Part shown: positions 18,253 through 27,112 of the stretch, piece after piece
Position numbering within the stretch: position 1 is the first letter of the stretch
Layout of the letters: each line of letters begins with the position of its first letter
Origin: Parabacteroides bouchesdurhonensis
GTDB taxonomy: Bacteria > Bacteroidota > Bacteroidia > Bacteroidales > Tannerellaceae
Direction: 5' to 3'
Length of the DNA stretch: 64,000 nt
Assembly: GCF_900186615.1 (NCBI RefSeq)
Contig: NZ_LT896588.1
Span: 456,215-520,214, forward strand
Notes under the pieces: model-generated
Seen by the model: only the letters and a program-made list of their open reading frames with translations
Told to the model about the DNA's origin: nothing
Databases searched by the model: none
Translations under genes and position numbers: made by a program

Positions 18253-18283
18253 TGCTCAGGTATTCACAAAAAACAAGAAAGCT

Positions 18284-18655
18284 ATGAAACGATTTTTACT
18301 CATGCTGACCTTGATAATCTCCGCACTGAGCCTTCAAGCAGCCGATATAACGAATATATCCAGTGCTTTCAAAGGAGGAAATGCCTCATCCCTTACCCCT
18401 TTTATGGACAAAGAGGTAGATATGGCCTTACCTAAATCGACAAAGAAATGTAACGGAAGCGAAGCCGTTACGATGTTGAACACATTTTTCAGCACAAACA
18501 AACCGTCCGGATTTACAATAGTTCACCATGCCGACAAGAAAGAAAGCGGCTTCTTTGTTGGCAAACTGCCTACTGCAACAGGTGAATATCGGGTAAATAT
18601 TACGTACCGTTCGGAAGGCGACAAAGCGATTATACAATCAATCAGAATAGAATAA
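18284..18655 (+). CDS. DUF4783-type exported protein
   Basis: 123 residues from the ATG at 18284, chosen because MKRFLLMLTLIISALSLQA is a clean signal peptide and a -7 box lies just upstream. The mature part (about 104 residues) has the small alpha+beta fold of Bacteroidetes DUF4783 proteins, related in outline to NTF2-like folds: SSAFKGGNASSLTPFMDKEV, VTMLNTFF, then beta strands ending IIQSIRIE. It should be periplasmic. It sits one base before nadC in one transcript, but no link to NAD synthesis is known. Function unknown. Confidence 0.8.
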   Translation: MKRFLLMLTLIISALSLQAADITNISSAFKGGNASSLTPFMDKEVDMALPKSTKKCNGSEAVTMLNTFFSTNKPSGFTIVHHADKKESGFFVGKLPTATGEYRVNITYRSEGDKAIIQSIRIE

Positions 18656-18656
18656 G

Positions 18657-19496
18657 ATGGATCAATTAATTGACGAACTAATTAAATTATCTTTCGCCGA
18701 AGATATTGGCGATGGCGATCATACAACTTTATGCTGCATCCCTGAAACTGCAATGGGAAAAAGCCAGCTTATCATTAAAGAAGATGGTGTACTTGCCGGC
18801 GTGGAAATGGCCAAACGTATTTTTCACGACTTCGATCCGGAATTGAAAATGACCATCTATATTAAAGACGGAACAGAAGTAAAAAAAGGAGATATTGCAT
18901 TTATTGTAGAAGGAAAAGTACAGTCTTTACTACAGACTGAACGTTTGGTTTTAAACGTAATGCAGCGCATGAGCGGTATTGCCACTACTACACGCAAATA
19001 TGTAAAAGCATTGGAAGGAACAAAAACCCGCGTATTAGACACCCGCAAAACCACTCCGGGAATGCGTATGATGGAAAAGGAAGCCGTTAAAATAGGCGGT
19101 GGAGTAAACCATCGTATCGGTCTGTTTGATATGATCCTCTTGAAAGATAACCATGTAGACTTTGCCGGAGGCATTGAAAAAGCCATCACCCGGGCACAGA
19201 ATTATCTAAAAGAAAAAGGAAAGAAGCTGAAAATAGAAATTGAAGTCCGTAACTTTGATGAACTGGAACAAGCAATGAAAGTAGGCGGTATAGACCGTAT
19301 TATGTTAGATAACTTCAACATCGAAAACACGAAAGAAGCTGTTCGTCGTGTAGCCGGCCGCTATGAACTGGAATCTTCCGGAGGCATTACTTTCGATACA
19401 TTACGCGACTATGCGGAATGTGGCGTAGATTATATTTCGGTAGGAGCTCTTACCCATTCCGTTAAAAGTTTGGATATGAGTTTGAAGGCTTGCTAA
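18657..19496 (+). CDS. nadC: Quinolinate phosphoribosyltransferase (decarboxylating)
   Basis: 279 residues. It makes nicotinate mononucleotide from quinolinate and PRPP in de novo NAD synthesis. Seen are the N-terminal EDIGDGDHTT, the substrate-binding RVLDTRKTTPGMRMMEKEAV near residue 125, the HRIGLFDMILLKDNH segment, and the barrel end ESSGGITFDTLRDYAECGVDYISVG. The nadA and nadB partners are not in the window. It is followed by an inverted-repeat element. Confidence 0.96.
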   Translation: MDQLIDELIKLSFAEDIGDGDHTTLCCIPETAMGKSQLIIKEDGVLAGVEMAKRIFHDFDPELKMTIYIKDGTEVKKGDIAFIVEGKVQSLLQTERLVLNVMQRMSGIATTTRKYVKALEGTKTRVLDTRKTTPGMRMMEKEAVKIGGGVNHRIGLFDMILLKDNHVDFAGGIEKAITRAQNYLKEKGKKLKIEIEVRNFDELEQAMKVGGIDRIMLDNFNIENTKEAVRRVAGRYELESSGGITFDTLRDYAECGVDYISVGALTHSVKSLDMSLKAC

Positions 19497-19529
19497 ATAT
19501 TCATTTAAATATCAAGTATAAATGTGTCT

Positions 19530-19616
19530 GTGTCTTGGCGGGCTCGACCCGCCATCCCATACTAATTGCTGTAATTTTGTTTAGTATGAGGTTGCGGGTC
19601 AAGCCCGCAATGACAC
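19530..19616. repeat. Bipartite inverted repeat with GC-rich palindromic cores (REP/BIME-like)
   Basis: Two 35-base arms (19530-19564 and 19582-19616) are inverted copies of each other with about six mismatches. Each carries its own palindrome (GCGGGCTCGACCCGC in the left, GCGGGTCAAGCCCGC in the right). It lies between convergent nadC and an acyltransferase gene. In outline it is like bipartite REP elements; no RAYT transposase gene is in the window. It could also act as a bidirectional terminator. Confidence 0.8.
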
Positions 19617-19650
19617 GCTATGGTGTTGATTATTACTTTTGACACATTTA

Positions 19651-20226
19651 TTATTTAACCCGTTTCACTTTTCCGTCCTGTAGCTGATACTTCTCTCCGC
19701 TTTCAGGGCAGAAAGCAATACCTTCTTTATCGAAATCCAAACGATGTCCATATTCACTCACCCAACCAACTTGCTTGGAAGGATTGCCAACGACCAATGC
19801 GTAAGGAAGCACATCACCGGTTACCACCGCTCCGGCACCAACCAAAGCATACGCTCCTATTGTATATCCGCAAACAATCGTAGCATTTGCTCCTATTGTT
19901 GCTCCTTTACAAACCGTTATTTTCTTATATTGATCCTTGCGGCTTACCGCACTACGAGGGTTCAGTACATTTGTAAATACACAGCTCGGACCTAAAAACA
20001 CATCATCTTCACAAATAACTCCGGTATAAACAGATACATTATTTTGCACTTTCACATTGTTTCCCAATACAACATCAGGAGATATAACCACATTCTGCCC
20101 GATATTGCAATTCTTCCCAATCTTGCATCCCGGCATGATATGGGAAAAATGCCAGATACGCGTTCCTTCGCCAATCGTACAACCGGGATCGATTACTGCT
20201 GTTTCGTGTGCTTGATATGTAGCCAT
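19651..20226 (-). CDS. Left-handed beta-helix N-acetyltransferase (WbbJ/WxcM-N-like)
   Basis: 191 residues made almost wholly of hexapeptide repeats (IGEGTRIWHFSHI, IGKNCNIGQNVVI, LGNNVKVQNNVSV, IGANATIVCGYTIG), the left-handed beta-helix acyltransferase fold. The closest known types acetylate the amino group of UDP-linked amino sugars for O-antigen or glycoprotein glycans (WbpD/WlbB type). The C-terminal tail has GWVSEYGHRLDF and a short Lys-rich end. It lies 10 bases after the methyltransferase gene, so probably co-transcribed. The sugar acceptor is unknown, and no other surface-sugar gene is adjacent. Confidence 0.83.
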   Translation of the reverse strand: MATYQAHETAVIDPGCTIGEGTRIWHFSHIMPGCKIGKNCNIGQNVVISPDVVLGNNVKVQNNVSVYTGVICEDDVFLGPSCVFTNVLNPRSAVSRKDQYKKITVCKGATIGANATIVCGYTIGAYALVGAGAVVTGDVLPYALVVGNPSKQVGWVSEYGHRLDFDKEGIAFCPESGEKYQLQDGKVKRVK

Positions 20227-20236
20227 GGCATCAAAA

Positions 20237-20941
20237 TTATTTATATATAAGGAATATTGTTGGTTTCTTACTTAAATCGGGAACTTTACCCGCCCAGTCT
20301 TTCACCGGACGCGTATGTATATACTCGTCTTCACAAGTTATATCGGAAGCTATACATAATTTAGTAGAAGGACGGCAAGTGCGGATAAATTCCTCCGCCA
20401 ACTTATTATTACGGTAAGGAGTTTCTATAAACAATTGCGTTTGGTTTTCCGAATAGATACGGCCTTCCAGTTTCTTTATCATATTAGTACGTTCCAAAGC
20501 ATCAATAGGCAGATACCCATGAAAAGCAAAACTCTGGCCGTTAAAGCCGGACGCCATAACCGACATTAATATGGAAGACGGCCCTACCAAAGGGACTACC
20601 GGATAGTTTTTACGCTGGGCAATAGCAACAACATCCGCACCGGGATCGGCTACGGCCGGACAGCCTGCCTCCGAAATAACACCGATATGCTCTCCCTTTG
20701 TCAAAGGAGCCAAATAACCTGTTACCTGTTCCGGAGAAGTATGCTTATTCAATTCATAAAAGGTAAGATCATCTATCACAATAGAAGGTTCTACCTTTTT
20801 AAGGAAACGACGTGCCGTACGTACGTTCTCCACTATAAAATGCCTTATCTGCAGAATAATATCCCGGTTATATTCCGGTAAGACACGGCGATGGTCCGTT
20901 TCTCCCAATGTAACCGGTATAAGGAAAAGAGATGCTTGCAT
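20237..20941 (-). CDS. RsmI-like tetrapyrrole-methylase-family SAM methyltransferase
   Basis: 234 residues from the ATG at 20941 (MQASLFLIPVTLGETDHRRV). A longer in-frame start at 21103 would run through the divergent neighbour's promoter and coding start and adds a non-family tail. The fold is that of RsmI/tetrapyrrole methylases: GVISEAGCPAVADPGADVVAIAQ (cofactor loop), VVPLVGPSSILMSVMASGFNGQSFAFHGYLP, and QLFIETPYRNNKL. RsmI 2'-O-methylates C1402 of 16S rRNA. This shorter Bacteroidetes paralog is only a probable rRNA methylase. It is divergent from another rRNA methyltransferase gene, which fits. Confidence 0.8.
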   Translation of the reverse strand: MQASLFLIPVTLGETDHRRVLPEYNRDIILQIRHFIVENVRTARRFLKKVEPSIVIDDLTFYELNKHTSPEQVTGYLAPLTKGEHIGVISEAGCPAVADPGADVVAIAQRKNYPVVPLVGPSSILMSVMASGFNGQSFAFHGYLPIDALERTNMIKKLEGRIYSENQTQLFIETPYRNNKLAEEFIRTCRPSTKLCIASDITCEDEYIHTRPVKDWAGKVPDLSKKPTIFLIYK

Positions 20942-20956
20942 ACTGTTAGTTTTCTG

Positions 20957-20973
20957 CAAATGTAGTACTTTTG
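20957..20973. promoter_or_regulatory. Back-to-back -7 boxes for the divergent methyltransferase genes
   Basis: The minus strand has TACATTTG (20964-20957), 16 bases before the RsmI-like ATG. The plus strand has TACTTTTG (20966-20973), 21 bases before the RsmF-like ATG. Both fit TAnnTTTG and are one base apart, so the two polymerases would compete. No clear -33 elements are seen. Confidence 0.55.
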
Positions 20974-20993
20974 CACCAAACAAACAGAATAAG

Positions 20994-22382
20994 ATGGCAC
21001 TTCCTATAGATTTTATCACTCGTACCCGTAAGCTATTAGGCGAAGAATTTAATGAACTGGAAGCCGCATTGCAGACAGAAGCTCCTGTAAGCATCCGAAT
21101 CAATGAGAAGAAAGGAGCGTTAGCTCCAATAAACGGTACGCCTGTTGCCTGGAGCCAAAGCGGTTATTATTTGCCGGAACGTTTATCGTTCACTTTCGAC
21201 CCGTTATTCCATGCCGGAGCTTATTATGTACAGGAAGCGTCCTCCATGTTCATCGAACAAGCCATCAAACAATATGTAAAGACTTCTGTAAAATGTCTGG
21301 ATTTATGTGCTGCGCCAGGCGGTAAGTCTACGCATCTTCTTAGTCTTTTACCGGAAGGCAGCTTGCTTGTCAGCAATGAAGTGATCCGGAGCCGCAGCAA
21401 TATATTAGCGGAGAATATTGCTAAATGGGGAAATCCAAACAGCATTGTAATAAACAATGATCCGGAAGAAATCGGCTCTCTTACTCATTTGTTTGACGTC
21501 ATTATGACGGATGTTCCCTGTTCGGGCGAAGGCATGTTCCGTAAAGATACGGACAGTACCGGAGAATGGAGTATTGCCAATGTCAACCTGTGCGCAAGCC
21601 GCAGCCGGCGTATTATTCACGATATATGGAATGCCTTAAAACCAGGAGGTATCCTTATTTATAGCACTTGTACATATAATACGGAAGAAGACGAAGATAA
21701 TATACATTATATAATAGAAGAACTAGGAGCAGAAGCCTTATCCGTCCCGACTAAAAACGAATGGCAAATAACCGGCGCACTGAAATACAATAATCCGGTC
21801 TATCGTTTCTTTCCCCATAAAACGAAAGGTGAAGGATTCTTCCTTGCGGTTCTGCGCAAAGCAGATGGAGACATGGAAGAAATCCGTATCAGGAACAAAA
21901 ACAAGAAAGAAAAGGGGAAAGCAACGCCAATCATTCCGTCAACGGTAAAAACATTCCTCTCGGATGAAATTTTATTTTCTTCCGAATGGAACGGAAATTT
22001 CCTCCGGATGCAACCAAAATCTGTTACGGAAATATATCCGATCCTCAAGGAAAGATTACATCTGTTATCAGCCGGCGTATGTATTGGAGAATTAAAAGGA
22101 AAAGATTTCATTCCTTCGCAAGAATTAGCTCTTAGCACAGCTTTAAACGCCAAAGCGTTTCCTTCTGTAGAATTAAACTGGGAAGAGGCGATAAAGTTCC
22201 TGAAAAAAGAGACGGTTCTTTTACCGGGAAATATAGAAAAAGGGTACGTATTGGTTACCTACAAGGGTTTTCCCTTAGGATTTGTAAAACACCTGGGCAA
22301 TCGTACCAATAACCTTTATCCGCAAGAATGGAGAATACGAACCGGTTATTTACCGGAAAGAATAATAACCTATTCCTATTAA
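20994..22382 (+). CDS. rsmF: RsmF-like rRNA (cytosine-C5) methyltransferase, NOL1/NOP2/Sun family
   Basis: 462 residues. The SAM-binding core shows LDLCAAPGGKSTHLLSLL, then the two catalytic cysteine motifs TDVPCSGEGMFRKD and YSTCTYNTEEDEDN. The C-terminal 170 residues form the RNA-binding extension typical of RsmF/YebU (ending PLGFVKHLGNRTNNLYPQEWRI). It forms m5C in 16S rRNA (C1407 in E. coli). The match to RsmF rather than RsmB rests on the C-terminal extension. Divergent from the RsmI-like gene. Confidence 0.9.
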   Translation: MALPIDFITRTRKLLGEEFNELEAALQTEAPVSIRINEKKGALAPINGTPVAWSQSGYYLPERLSFTFDPLFHAGAYYVQEASSMFIEQAIKQYVKTSVKCLDLCAAPGGKSTHLLSLLPEGSLLVSNEVIRSRSNILAENIAKWGNPNSIVINNDPEEIGSLTHLFDVIMTDVPCSGEGMFRKDTDSTGEWSIANVNLCASRSRRIIHDIWNALKPGGILIYSTCTYNTEEDEDNIHYIIEELGAEALSVPTKNEWQITGALKYNNPVYRFFPHKTKGEGFFLAVLRKADGDMEEIRIRNKNKKEKGKATPIIPSTVKTFLSDEILFSSEWNGNFLRMQPKSVTEIYPILKERLHLLSAGVCIGELKGKDFIPSQELALSTALNAKAFPSVELNWEEAIKFLKKETVLLPGNIEKGYVLVTYKGFPLGFVKHLGNRTNNLYPQEWRIRTGYLPERIITYSY

Positions 22383-22440
22383 ATACGAAACTTCATTTAT
22401 CAAAATATCCATGAAAAAGAAACGTCCATACGCTAACTTA

Positions 22441-24513
22441 CTATGATTTCTTCTTTAAATATTCATATATAGCCAACTGGGCACGGACTTTAACCGGATT
22501 ATTATCTCTTTTACAGTTATTATGCAAGTTCTCATCTATTTCGCAAGCCTTTACATTATCGCTCAATTGTATCTTCAGGATGTCTATTATTTCTTGTTTT
22601 ATCTCAGGAACCAATATGGGAAATGCTGTTTCGATCCGGCGATTCAGATTACGACGCATCCAGTCTGCTGATGTCAGAAACAGGTTTTCTTCTCCATCAT
22701 TATAAAAATACCATACACGGGAATGCTCCAGAAACATATCTACAATACGGGTAACGCGTATATTCTTGCTATATGGCTGGCCTGGAACCAGGCAACAAAT
22801 GCCTCGCACAATCAAATCTATCTCCACTCCATTCTCACTGGCTTTATATAATTCATTTATCATATTCTGATCATGCAGACCATTCATCTTTAATATGATA
22901 CGGCCTTTCCGACCCTGCTTTACATGTTCTATTTCCTGCCGGATCATACGGGTTAATTCAGGAACCATATTGAAACGGGCCACCAATAAATGCCGGAAGA
23001 CCGGTTCTGATATATTTCCTTCCAATATGGCAAAGACATTTTTGATATCTTCTATCATTTCAGACTTGGAAGTCAACAAGGCCATATCAGAATAGATTTT
23101 AGCCGTCTTTTCATTGAAATTGCCGGTACTCAGGTAAGCGAAGTCCTTCCGTTTCCCTCCGTCTTCATTATCTTTCCGCAGGATAACTGCGACTTTTGCA
23201 TGAACTTTAAGTCCGGGAATACTATAAATAATCCGTATGCCGGCTTGTTCCATACGTTCAGCCGTACTCATATTATTCTCTTCATCGAAACGGGCTTTCA
23301 ACTCCACAAAGACCGTGACTTTCTTTCCGTTTTGTGCAGCACTTACCAATGTATTGATAACAGCAGAGTTCTCGGCTACACGGTATTGAGTAATCTTTAT
23401 TTCTTCCACCTTGGGATCGAATGCGGCCTCCATCAAGAAACGTATCAGGTAATCAAATGACTGGTATGGAAAATGCAGCAAAACATCTCTCTTCTTTACT
23501 ACCTTAAAGACCGACTCCATCTCATCCAGGAAGGAAACACGCATAGGAACCGGTATTTGTTGTTCCAGTTCTTTGCCCTTAGGATTAGGCAATTTCACCA
23601 AATCCTGTAAGTTCAGATAACGTCCTCCAACCACCAAATCGTCCGGAGTAATACCAAAAGCTTCACAAATAAAAGCCAGAAAGTCATCAGGCATGGCACG
23701 GTCATACATAAAACGGCTAAGCGCTCCGATCTTACGTTTCTTCACCTTTTTACGTATGCTTTCTACTATATTCTCATTCTTTTCATCTTCCAGATAGATA
23801 TCAGCATCCCTTGAAATCTTAATGCTATAGCAACTGTCTATTACGTAGCCGGGGAATATATTGGATAAATTCGCTTTAATTATATCATCTATGAACATAA
23901 TGAAGAACTTCCCATCGTATGCAGGTAACTCGATGAAGCGTGGAACTTTTGCATAGGGAATTTTCATTAAGGCATAATGATATTCGGGTACATAGTCGGG
24001 GTTAGATAAGCGTTTGCTTTTCTTTACCATACGTATCACTAAATAAAGACGACGGTCTCTAATAAAAGTACGGATATCTCCAGCCTGAATCATCACTGGC
24101 GACAAGAAAGGGAAAACCTCTTCATTAAAGAAATTATGCACAAATTCTTCATGGAATGGTTCGGGAGTACTGTCTTGATAAAGATATATGTTTTGACGAT
24201 TCAACTCCGGTAATATCTTATCATAAAAGATACGGTAATATTCCCTTTGTTGTCGGTTTACTTCTTTCGTTATAGCAGCTAAAGTTTCTTCGGCCTCAGC
24301 ACCGCTTTCTTCCGTATAATTCTTTTTCATAATTACACCTCGGTGTTCGGCTACACGTATCTCATAAAATTCCTCCAGATTGGACGAGTAAATAGAAAGG
24401 AATTTAATACGTTCATAGATAGGAAGAGTATCATCCTCCGCTTCCAACAAGACACGATAATTGAACGATAGCCAACTGATATCCCGTTTAAAGTATTTAT
24501 ATGAATTCTCCAT
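22441..24513 (-). CDS. ppk1: Polyphosphate kinase 1
   Basis: 690 residues, the usual length. It makes long-chain polyphosphate from ATP at the inner membrane. Seen are the N-terminal RDISWLSFNYRVLLEAEDDTLP, central VFVELKARFDEENN, and the two phospholipase-D-like histidine regions, including SIPGLKVHAKVAVILRKD with the probable autophosphorylated His. C-terminal LTSADWMRRNLNRRIETAFP completes the family pattern. It stands alone, divergent from a phosphodiesterase gene, and no ppx is adjacent. Confidence 0.96.
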   Translation of the reverse strand: MENSYKYFKRDISWLSFNYRVLLEAEDDTLPIYERIKFLSIYSSNLEEFYEIRVAEHRGVIMKKNYTEESGAEAEETLAAITKEVNRQQREYYRIFYDKILPELNRQNIYLYQDSTPEPFHEEFVHNFFNEEVFPFLSPVMIQAGDIRTFIRDRRLYLVIRMVKKSKRLSNPDYVPEYHYALMKIPYAKVPRFIELPAYDGKFFIMFIDDIIKANLSNIFPGYVIDSCYSIKISRDADIYLEDEKNENIVESIRKKVKKRKIGALSRFMYDRAMPDDFLAFICEAFGITPDDLVVGGRYLNLQDLVKLPNPKGKELEQQIPVPMRVSFLDEMESVFKVVKKRDVLLHFPYQSFDYLIRFLMEAAFDPKVEEIKITQYRVAENSAVINTLVSAAQNGKKVTVFVELKARFDEENNMSTAERMEQAGIRIIYSIPGLKVHAKVAVILRKDNEDGGKRKDFAYLSTGNFNEKTAKIYSDMALLTSKSEMIEDIKNVFAILEGNISEPVFRHLLVARFNMVPELTRMIRQEIEHVKQGRKGRIILKMNGLHDQNMINELYKASENGVEIDLIVRGICCLVPGQPYSKNIRVTRIVDMFLEHSRVWYFYNDGEENLFLTSADWMRRNLNRRIETAFPILVPEIKQEIIDILKIQLSDNVKACEIDENLHNNCKRDNNPVKVRAQLAIYEYLKKKS

Positions 24514-24544
24514 AATATTCTTATCTTAGGTCCGTAAATATATA

Positions 24545-24552
24545 TACTTTTG
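24545..24552 (+). promoter_or_regulatory. Probable -7 box for the phosphodiesterase gene
   Basis: TACTTTTG fits TAnnTTTG in the short divergent gap, 19 bases before the ATG; transcription would start near 24559, giving a very short leader. Confidence 0.5.
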
Positions 24553-24571
24553 ACGGATAAAAGAAATTGTT

Positions 24572-25066
24572 ATGCTTAAAGTTGGACTTCTTTCAGACAC
24601 GCATGGTTACTGGGATGACAAGTATGCAGAGTACTTTAATGACTGCGATGAAATATGGCATGCCGGGGATATCGGATCAGATATGTTAGCCGCCAGACTT
24701 GCCTTACTAAAACCATTCAGAGCCGTGTATGGAAATATCGACGGACAATCAACGCGTTTGCAATATCCAAAGGTAGCCCATTTTAAAGCAGAACAAATGA
24801 ATATTATGATGACACATATCGGAGGTTATCCCGGACGCTATAATCCGGAAATACGTAAAGAGCTATATGATACACGCCCCAATATGTTTATCGCCGGACA
24901 TTCACATATATTGAAAGTCGTATTTGATAAGAATCTGAATTGTTTATACATCAATCCGGGGGCAGCAGGAAAAAGCGGGTTTCACCAAGTCCGGACACTC
25001 GTTCGTTTTATAATAGAAGGAAAAACCGTCAGAGATCTTGAAGTAATTGAACTAGGACAAAGATAA
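24572..25066 (+). CDS. YfcE/MJ0936-type metallophosphoesterase
   Basis: 164 residues, a small calcineurin-fold phosphodiesterase. All metal-ligand motifs are visible in order: LLSDTHGYW, IWHAGDIGS, VYGNID, MTHIGGYPGR and FIAGHSHI. Such enzymes hydrolyse phosphodiesters with two Mn2+ ions; the natural substrate is unknown. The stop lies 15 bases from the convergent Nudix-like gene. Confidence 0.9.
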   Translation: MLKVGLLSDTHGYWDDKYAEYFNDCDEIWHAGDIGSDMLAARLALLKPFRAVYGNIDGQSTRLQYPKVAHFKAEQMNIMMTHIGGYPGRYNPEIRKELYDTRPNMFIAGHSHILKVVFDKNLNCLYINPGAAGKSGFHQVRTLVRFIIEGKTVRDLEVIELGQR

Positions 25067-25081
25067 GAACAAAAGGAGAGT

Positions 25082-26209
25082 TTATTGCTGTTTCACCGAT
25101 TTCCCGCAACAAAAGCTCTCCGCTAACAACACGGTGTTTTGCAAATAAGGAAATTCTTTCTCAAAAGCTTCCCCAAAAACGCCTTTACCCAAATTCTCTT
25201 CAATTTGTTTGATTGTCCACAATTTCCCTTTTTTACACATCTTCAATTGTTCCTCTTTCCGAAGACAAACTACATAAAGCGAAACAAGGTGTTTCGCTTT
25301 AGAATTCTCAAATGTGTATCGGATTAAGAAACGAGGAGTCACTCCCGGTTCTCTTCCCAAATCACCCAATGTCTCTTTGACAGTATTTTCTATACTATGG
25401 CGAAATAACACATAGCTATAAAACGGGTAATCAATAGTACCCGGTGAAATAAAAGCATCTCCACTTCTTTTAGACAAATAAAGCATTCCGTCATAAACAA
25501 CGGCAATACGCACTACGGGATGACAATATTTCTTAGGTAACATGCGACTTACAGAACGGGCAATACAGCCAATGACTTTTCCATTGTCATTTAGAACAGG
25601 CAACCACATTTCTTTTCTCAGGCTTCCACGCATCAACGACAAACGTATCTGTTCGTACGCAATAATAAGGACCCCGATAATCAAACCTACTTCCCGATAC
25701 AAAATGCGTTCAGCCCGAACACTTTGCATTGAATCAGGAAGAATAGTATATAAAAGAATCACAAAAAGATGTAAAGTATAAATATTTTGTACTATCTGGG
25801 CCACAAAATAAGATTCATTCAGTGATGTCCGGAGCATAGTTTTCTTATAGGCTGGTTGCGACGAATTGCGAATCTTCTGTAAAATAGTACGTTTAGAAAA
25901 ACCTATTACTGCTAAAACCACAACCAGTAAGACCTCTGTAATAAGAGGTGAATAGATGAATAACACCGGCTCAAGCTTCAAACAAAGAAAAACCGAAAAA
26001 AGCACAAGTGTTATTGCAGAAGGCAGTAATAAAAATTGATATACCTTATCCTTTATCAAAACCTGAAAAAGAAAAATACATACAAAACAAAAGGTCACAC
26101 CAATTATAAAGGATAATAAATAAGAAAAATAATTATCCAAAAACATAAATAACAACAGGGGTAAAAGCCCTATTGCCTGGTTATCCAACCTTTTCTTCAC
26201 TTTATTCAT
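25082..26209 (-). CDS. Membrane protein with degenerate Nudix-like C-terminal domain
   Basis: 375 residues. The first ~190 hold about six hydrophobic segments (LLPLLLFMFL, FIIGVTFCFVCIFLF, LLLPSAITLVLFSVFL, LITEVLLVVVLAVIG, LHLFVILLYTILP, VGLIIGVLIIAYEQ). The C-terminal half reads like a Nudix fold of the isopentenyl-diphosphate-isomerase type (LPVLNDNGKVIGCIARS, HPVVRIAVVYDGMLYLSKRS, PGTIDYPFYSYV). The catalytic box is eroded: where REUxEExG is expected it has VKETLGDLG. It is therefore unlikely to be an active hydrolase. Bacteroidales have unnamed proteins of this make-up; function unknown. Confidence 0.7.
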   Translation of the reverse strand: MNKVKKRLDNQAIGLLPLLLFMFLDNYFSYLLSFIIGVTFCFVCIFLFQVLIKDKVYQFLLLPSAITLVLFSVFLCLKLEPVLFIYSPLITEVLLVVVLAVIGFSKRTILQKIRNSSQPAYKKTMLRTSLNESYFVAQIVQNIYTLHLFVILLYTILPDSMQSVRAERILYREVGLIIGVLIIAYEQIRLSLMRGSLRKEMWLPVLNDNGKVIGCIARSVSRMLPKKYCHPVVRIAVVYDGMLYLSKRSGDAFISPGTIDYPFYSYVLFRHSIENTVKETLGDLGREPGVTPRFLIRYTFENSKAKHLVSLYVVCLRKEEQLKMCKKGKLWTIKQIEENLGKGVFGEAFEKEFPYLQNTVLLAESFCCGKSVKQQ

Positions 26210-26266
26210 TCATCCCCCTTTTTTCCCTTTATATTAAAACAAGCAACATTCACAAATGTTCATTAG

Positions 26267-27112
26267 TTAAATATGCTTTTCTGCATGATAAGAAGAACGG
26301 ACAAGAGGTGCGCTTTCCACCTTTTTAAAGCCTTTTTCCAGCGCTCTTAATCTATAAAATTCAAAGCGTTCAGGGGGAACATATTCAGAAACAGGAATAT
26401 TCTTTCTCGATGGTTGAAGATACTGTCCTATAGTTAATATGGAGACTCCCGCATTCAATGCGTCATCCATTAATTCACATACCTCCTCGTCTGTTTCTCC
26501 CAGCCCTACCATAATACCGGTTTTAGCTATTATTCCACTTTTTGCGATATGAGACAATACTGATAAACTAATATCATATTTAGCGGCACTGCGTACTAAC
26601 GGAGATATGCGCCGCACAGTTTCCATATTATGAGAAATAATCTCAGGAGAAGCTTTTACAACCTTATCCACCAGTTCCAAACGACCTTGAAAGTCAGGGA
26701 TCAATACTTCAATCGTAGTTTCGGGATTAACTTCTTTTATTTTAAGGATCGTATTTACCCAGTGCTCCGCTCCTAAATCAGATAAATCATCCCGGTCAAC
26801 CGAAGTAATTACAGCATGCTTCAATTCCATCAAACGGATACTTTCAGCAACATTTTCCGGTTCTTTTAAGTCTAACGGCAAAGGCTTTCCCGTTTGTGTA
26901 TTACAGAACTTACACGAACGGGTGCATATATCTCCACCTATCATAAATGTAGCCGTTCCCTTGCTCCAGCATTCACCCATATTAGGACATTTCCCACTGG
27001 TACAAATAGTATGTAAGCAATGTGATTCTACTATGTTTTTCGTCTTCGTAAACCGGGCGTTTCCTCCAAGCCGGATTTTTAACCAATCCGGCTTCCTTAA
27101 ATGTTCTGCCAT
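26267..27112 (-). CDS. lipA: Lipoyl synthase
   Basis: 281 residues. It is a radical SAM enzyme inserting two sulfurs into octanoyl groups on lipoyl domains. The LipA-specific cluster motif C-x4-C-x5-C (CLHTICTSGKC) is followed by the radical SAM CTRSCKFC and, at the C-terminus, RSSYHAEK with the Ser that ligates the auxiliary cluster. Its ATG shares one base with the stop of the upstream peptidase gene (TAATG), which points to translational coupling. No lipB is in the window. Confidence 0.96.
   Translation of the reverse strand: MAEHLRKPDWLKIRLGGNARFTKTKNIVESHCLHTICTSGKCPNMGECWSKGTATFMIGGDICTRSCKFCNTQTGKPLPLDLKEPENVAESIRLMELKHAVITSVDRDDLSDLGAEHWVNTILKIKEVNPETTIEVLIPDFQGRLELVDKVVKASPEIISHNMETVRRISPLVRSAAKYDISLSVLSHIAKSGIIAKTGIMVGLGETDEEVCELMDDALNAGVSILTIGQYLQPSRKNIPVSEYVPPERFEFYRLRALEKGFKKVESAPLVRSSYHAEKHI

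Noticed and set aside
18167..18283. Long start for the DUF4783 protein
   Set aside because: Lies upstream of the -7 box and overlaps the rlmH start; the signal peptide begins at 18284.
20942..21103. N-terminal extension of the RsmI-like methyltransferase
   Set aside because: Would cross both divergent promoters and the start of the RsmF-like gene; the family begins at MQASLFLIPVTLG.
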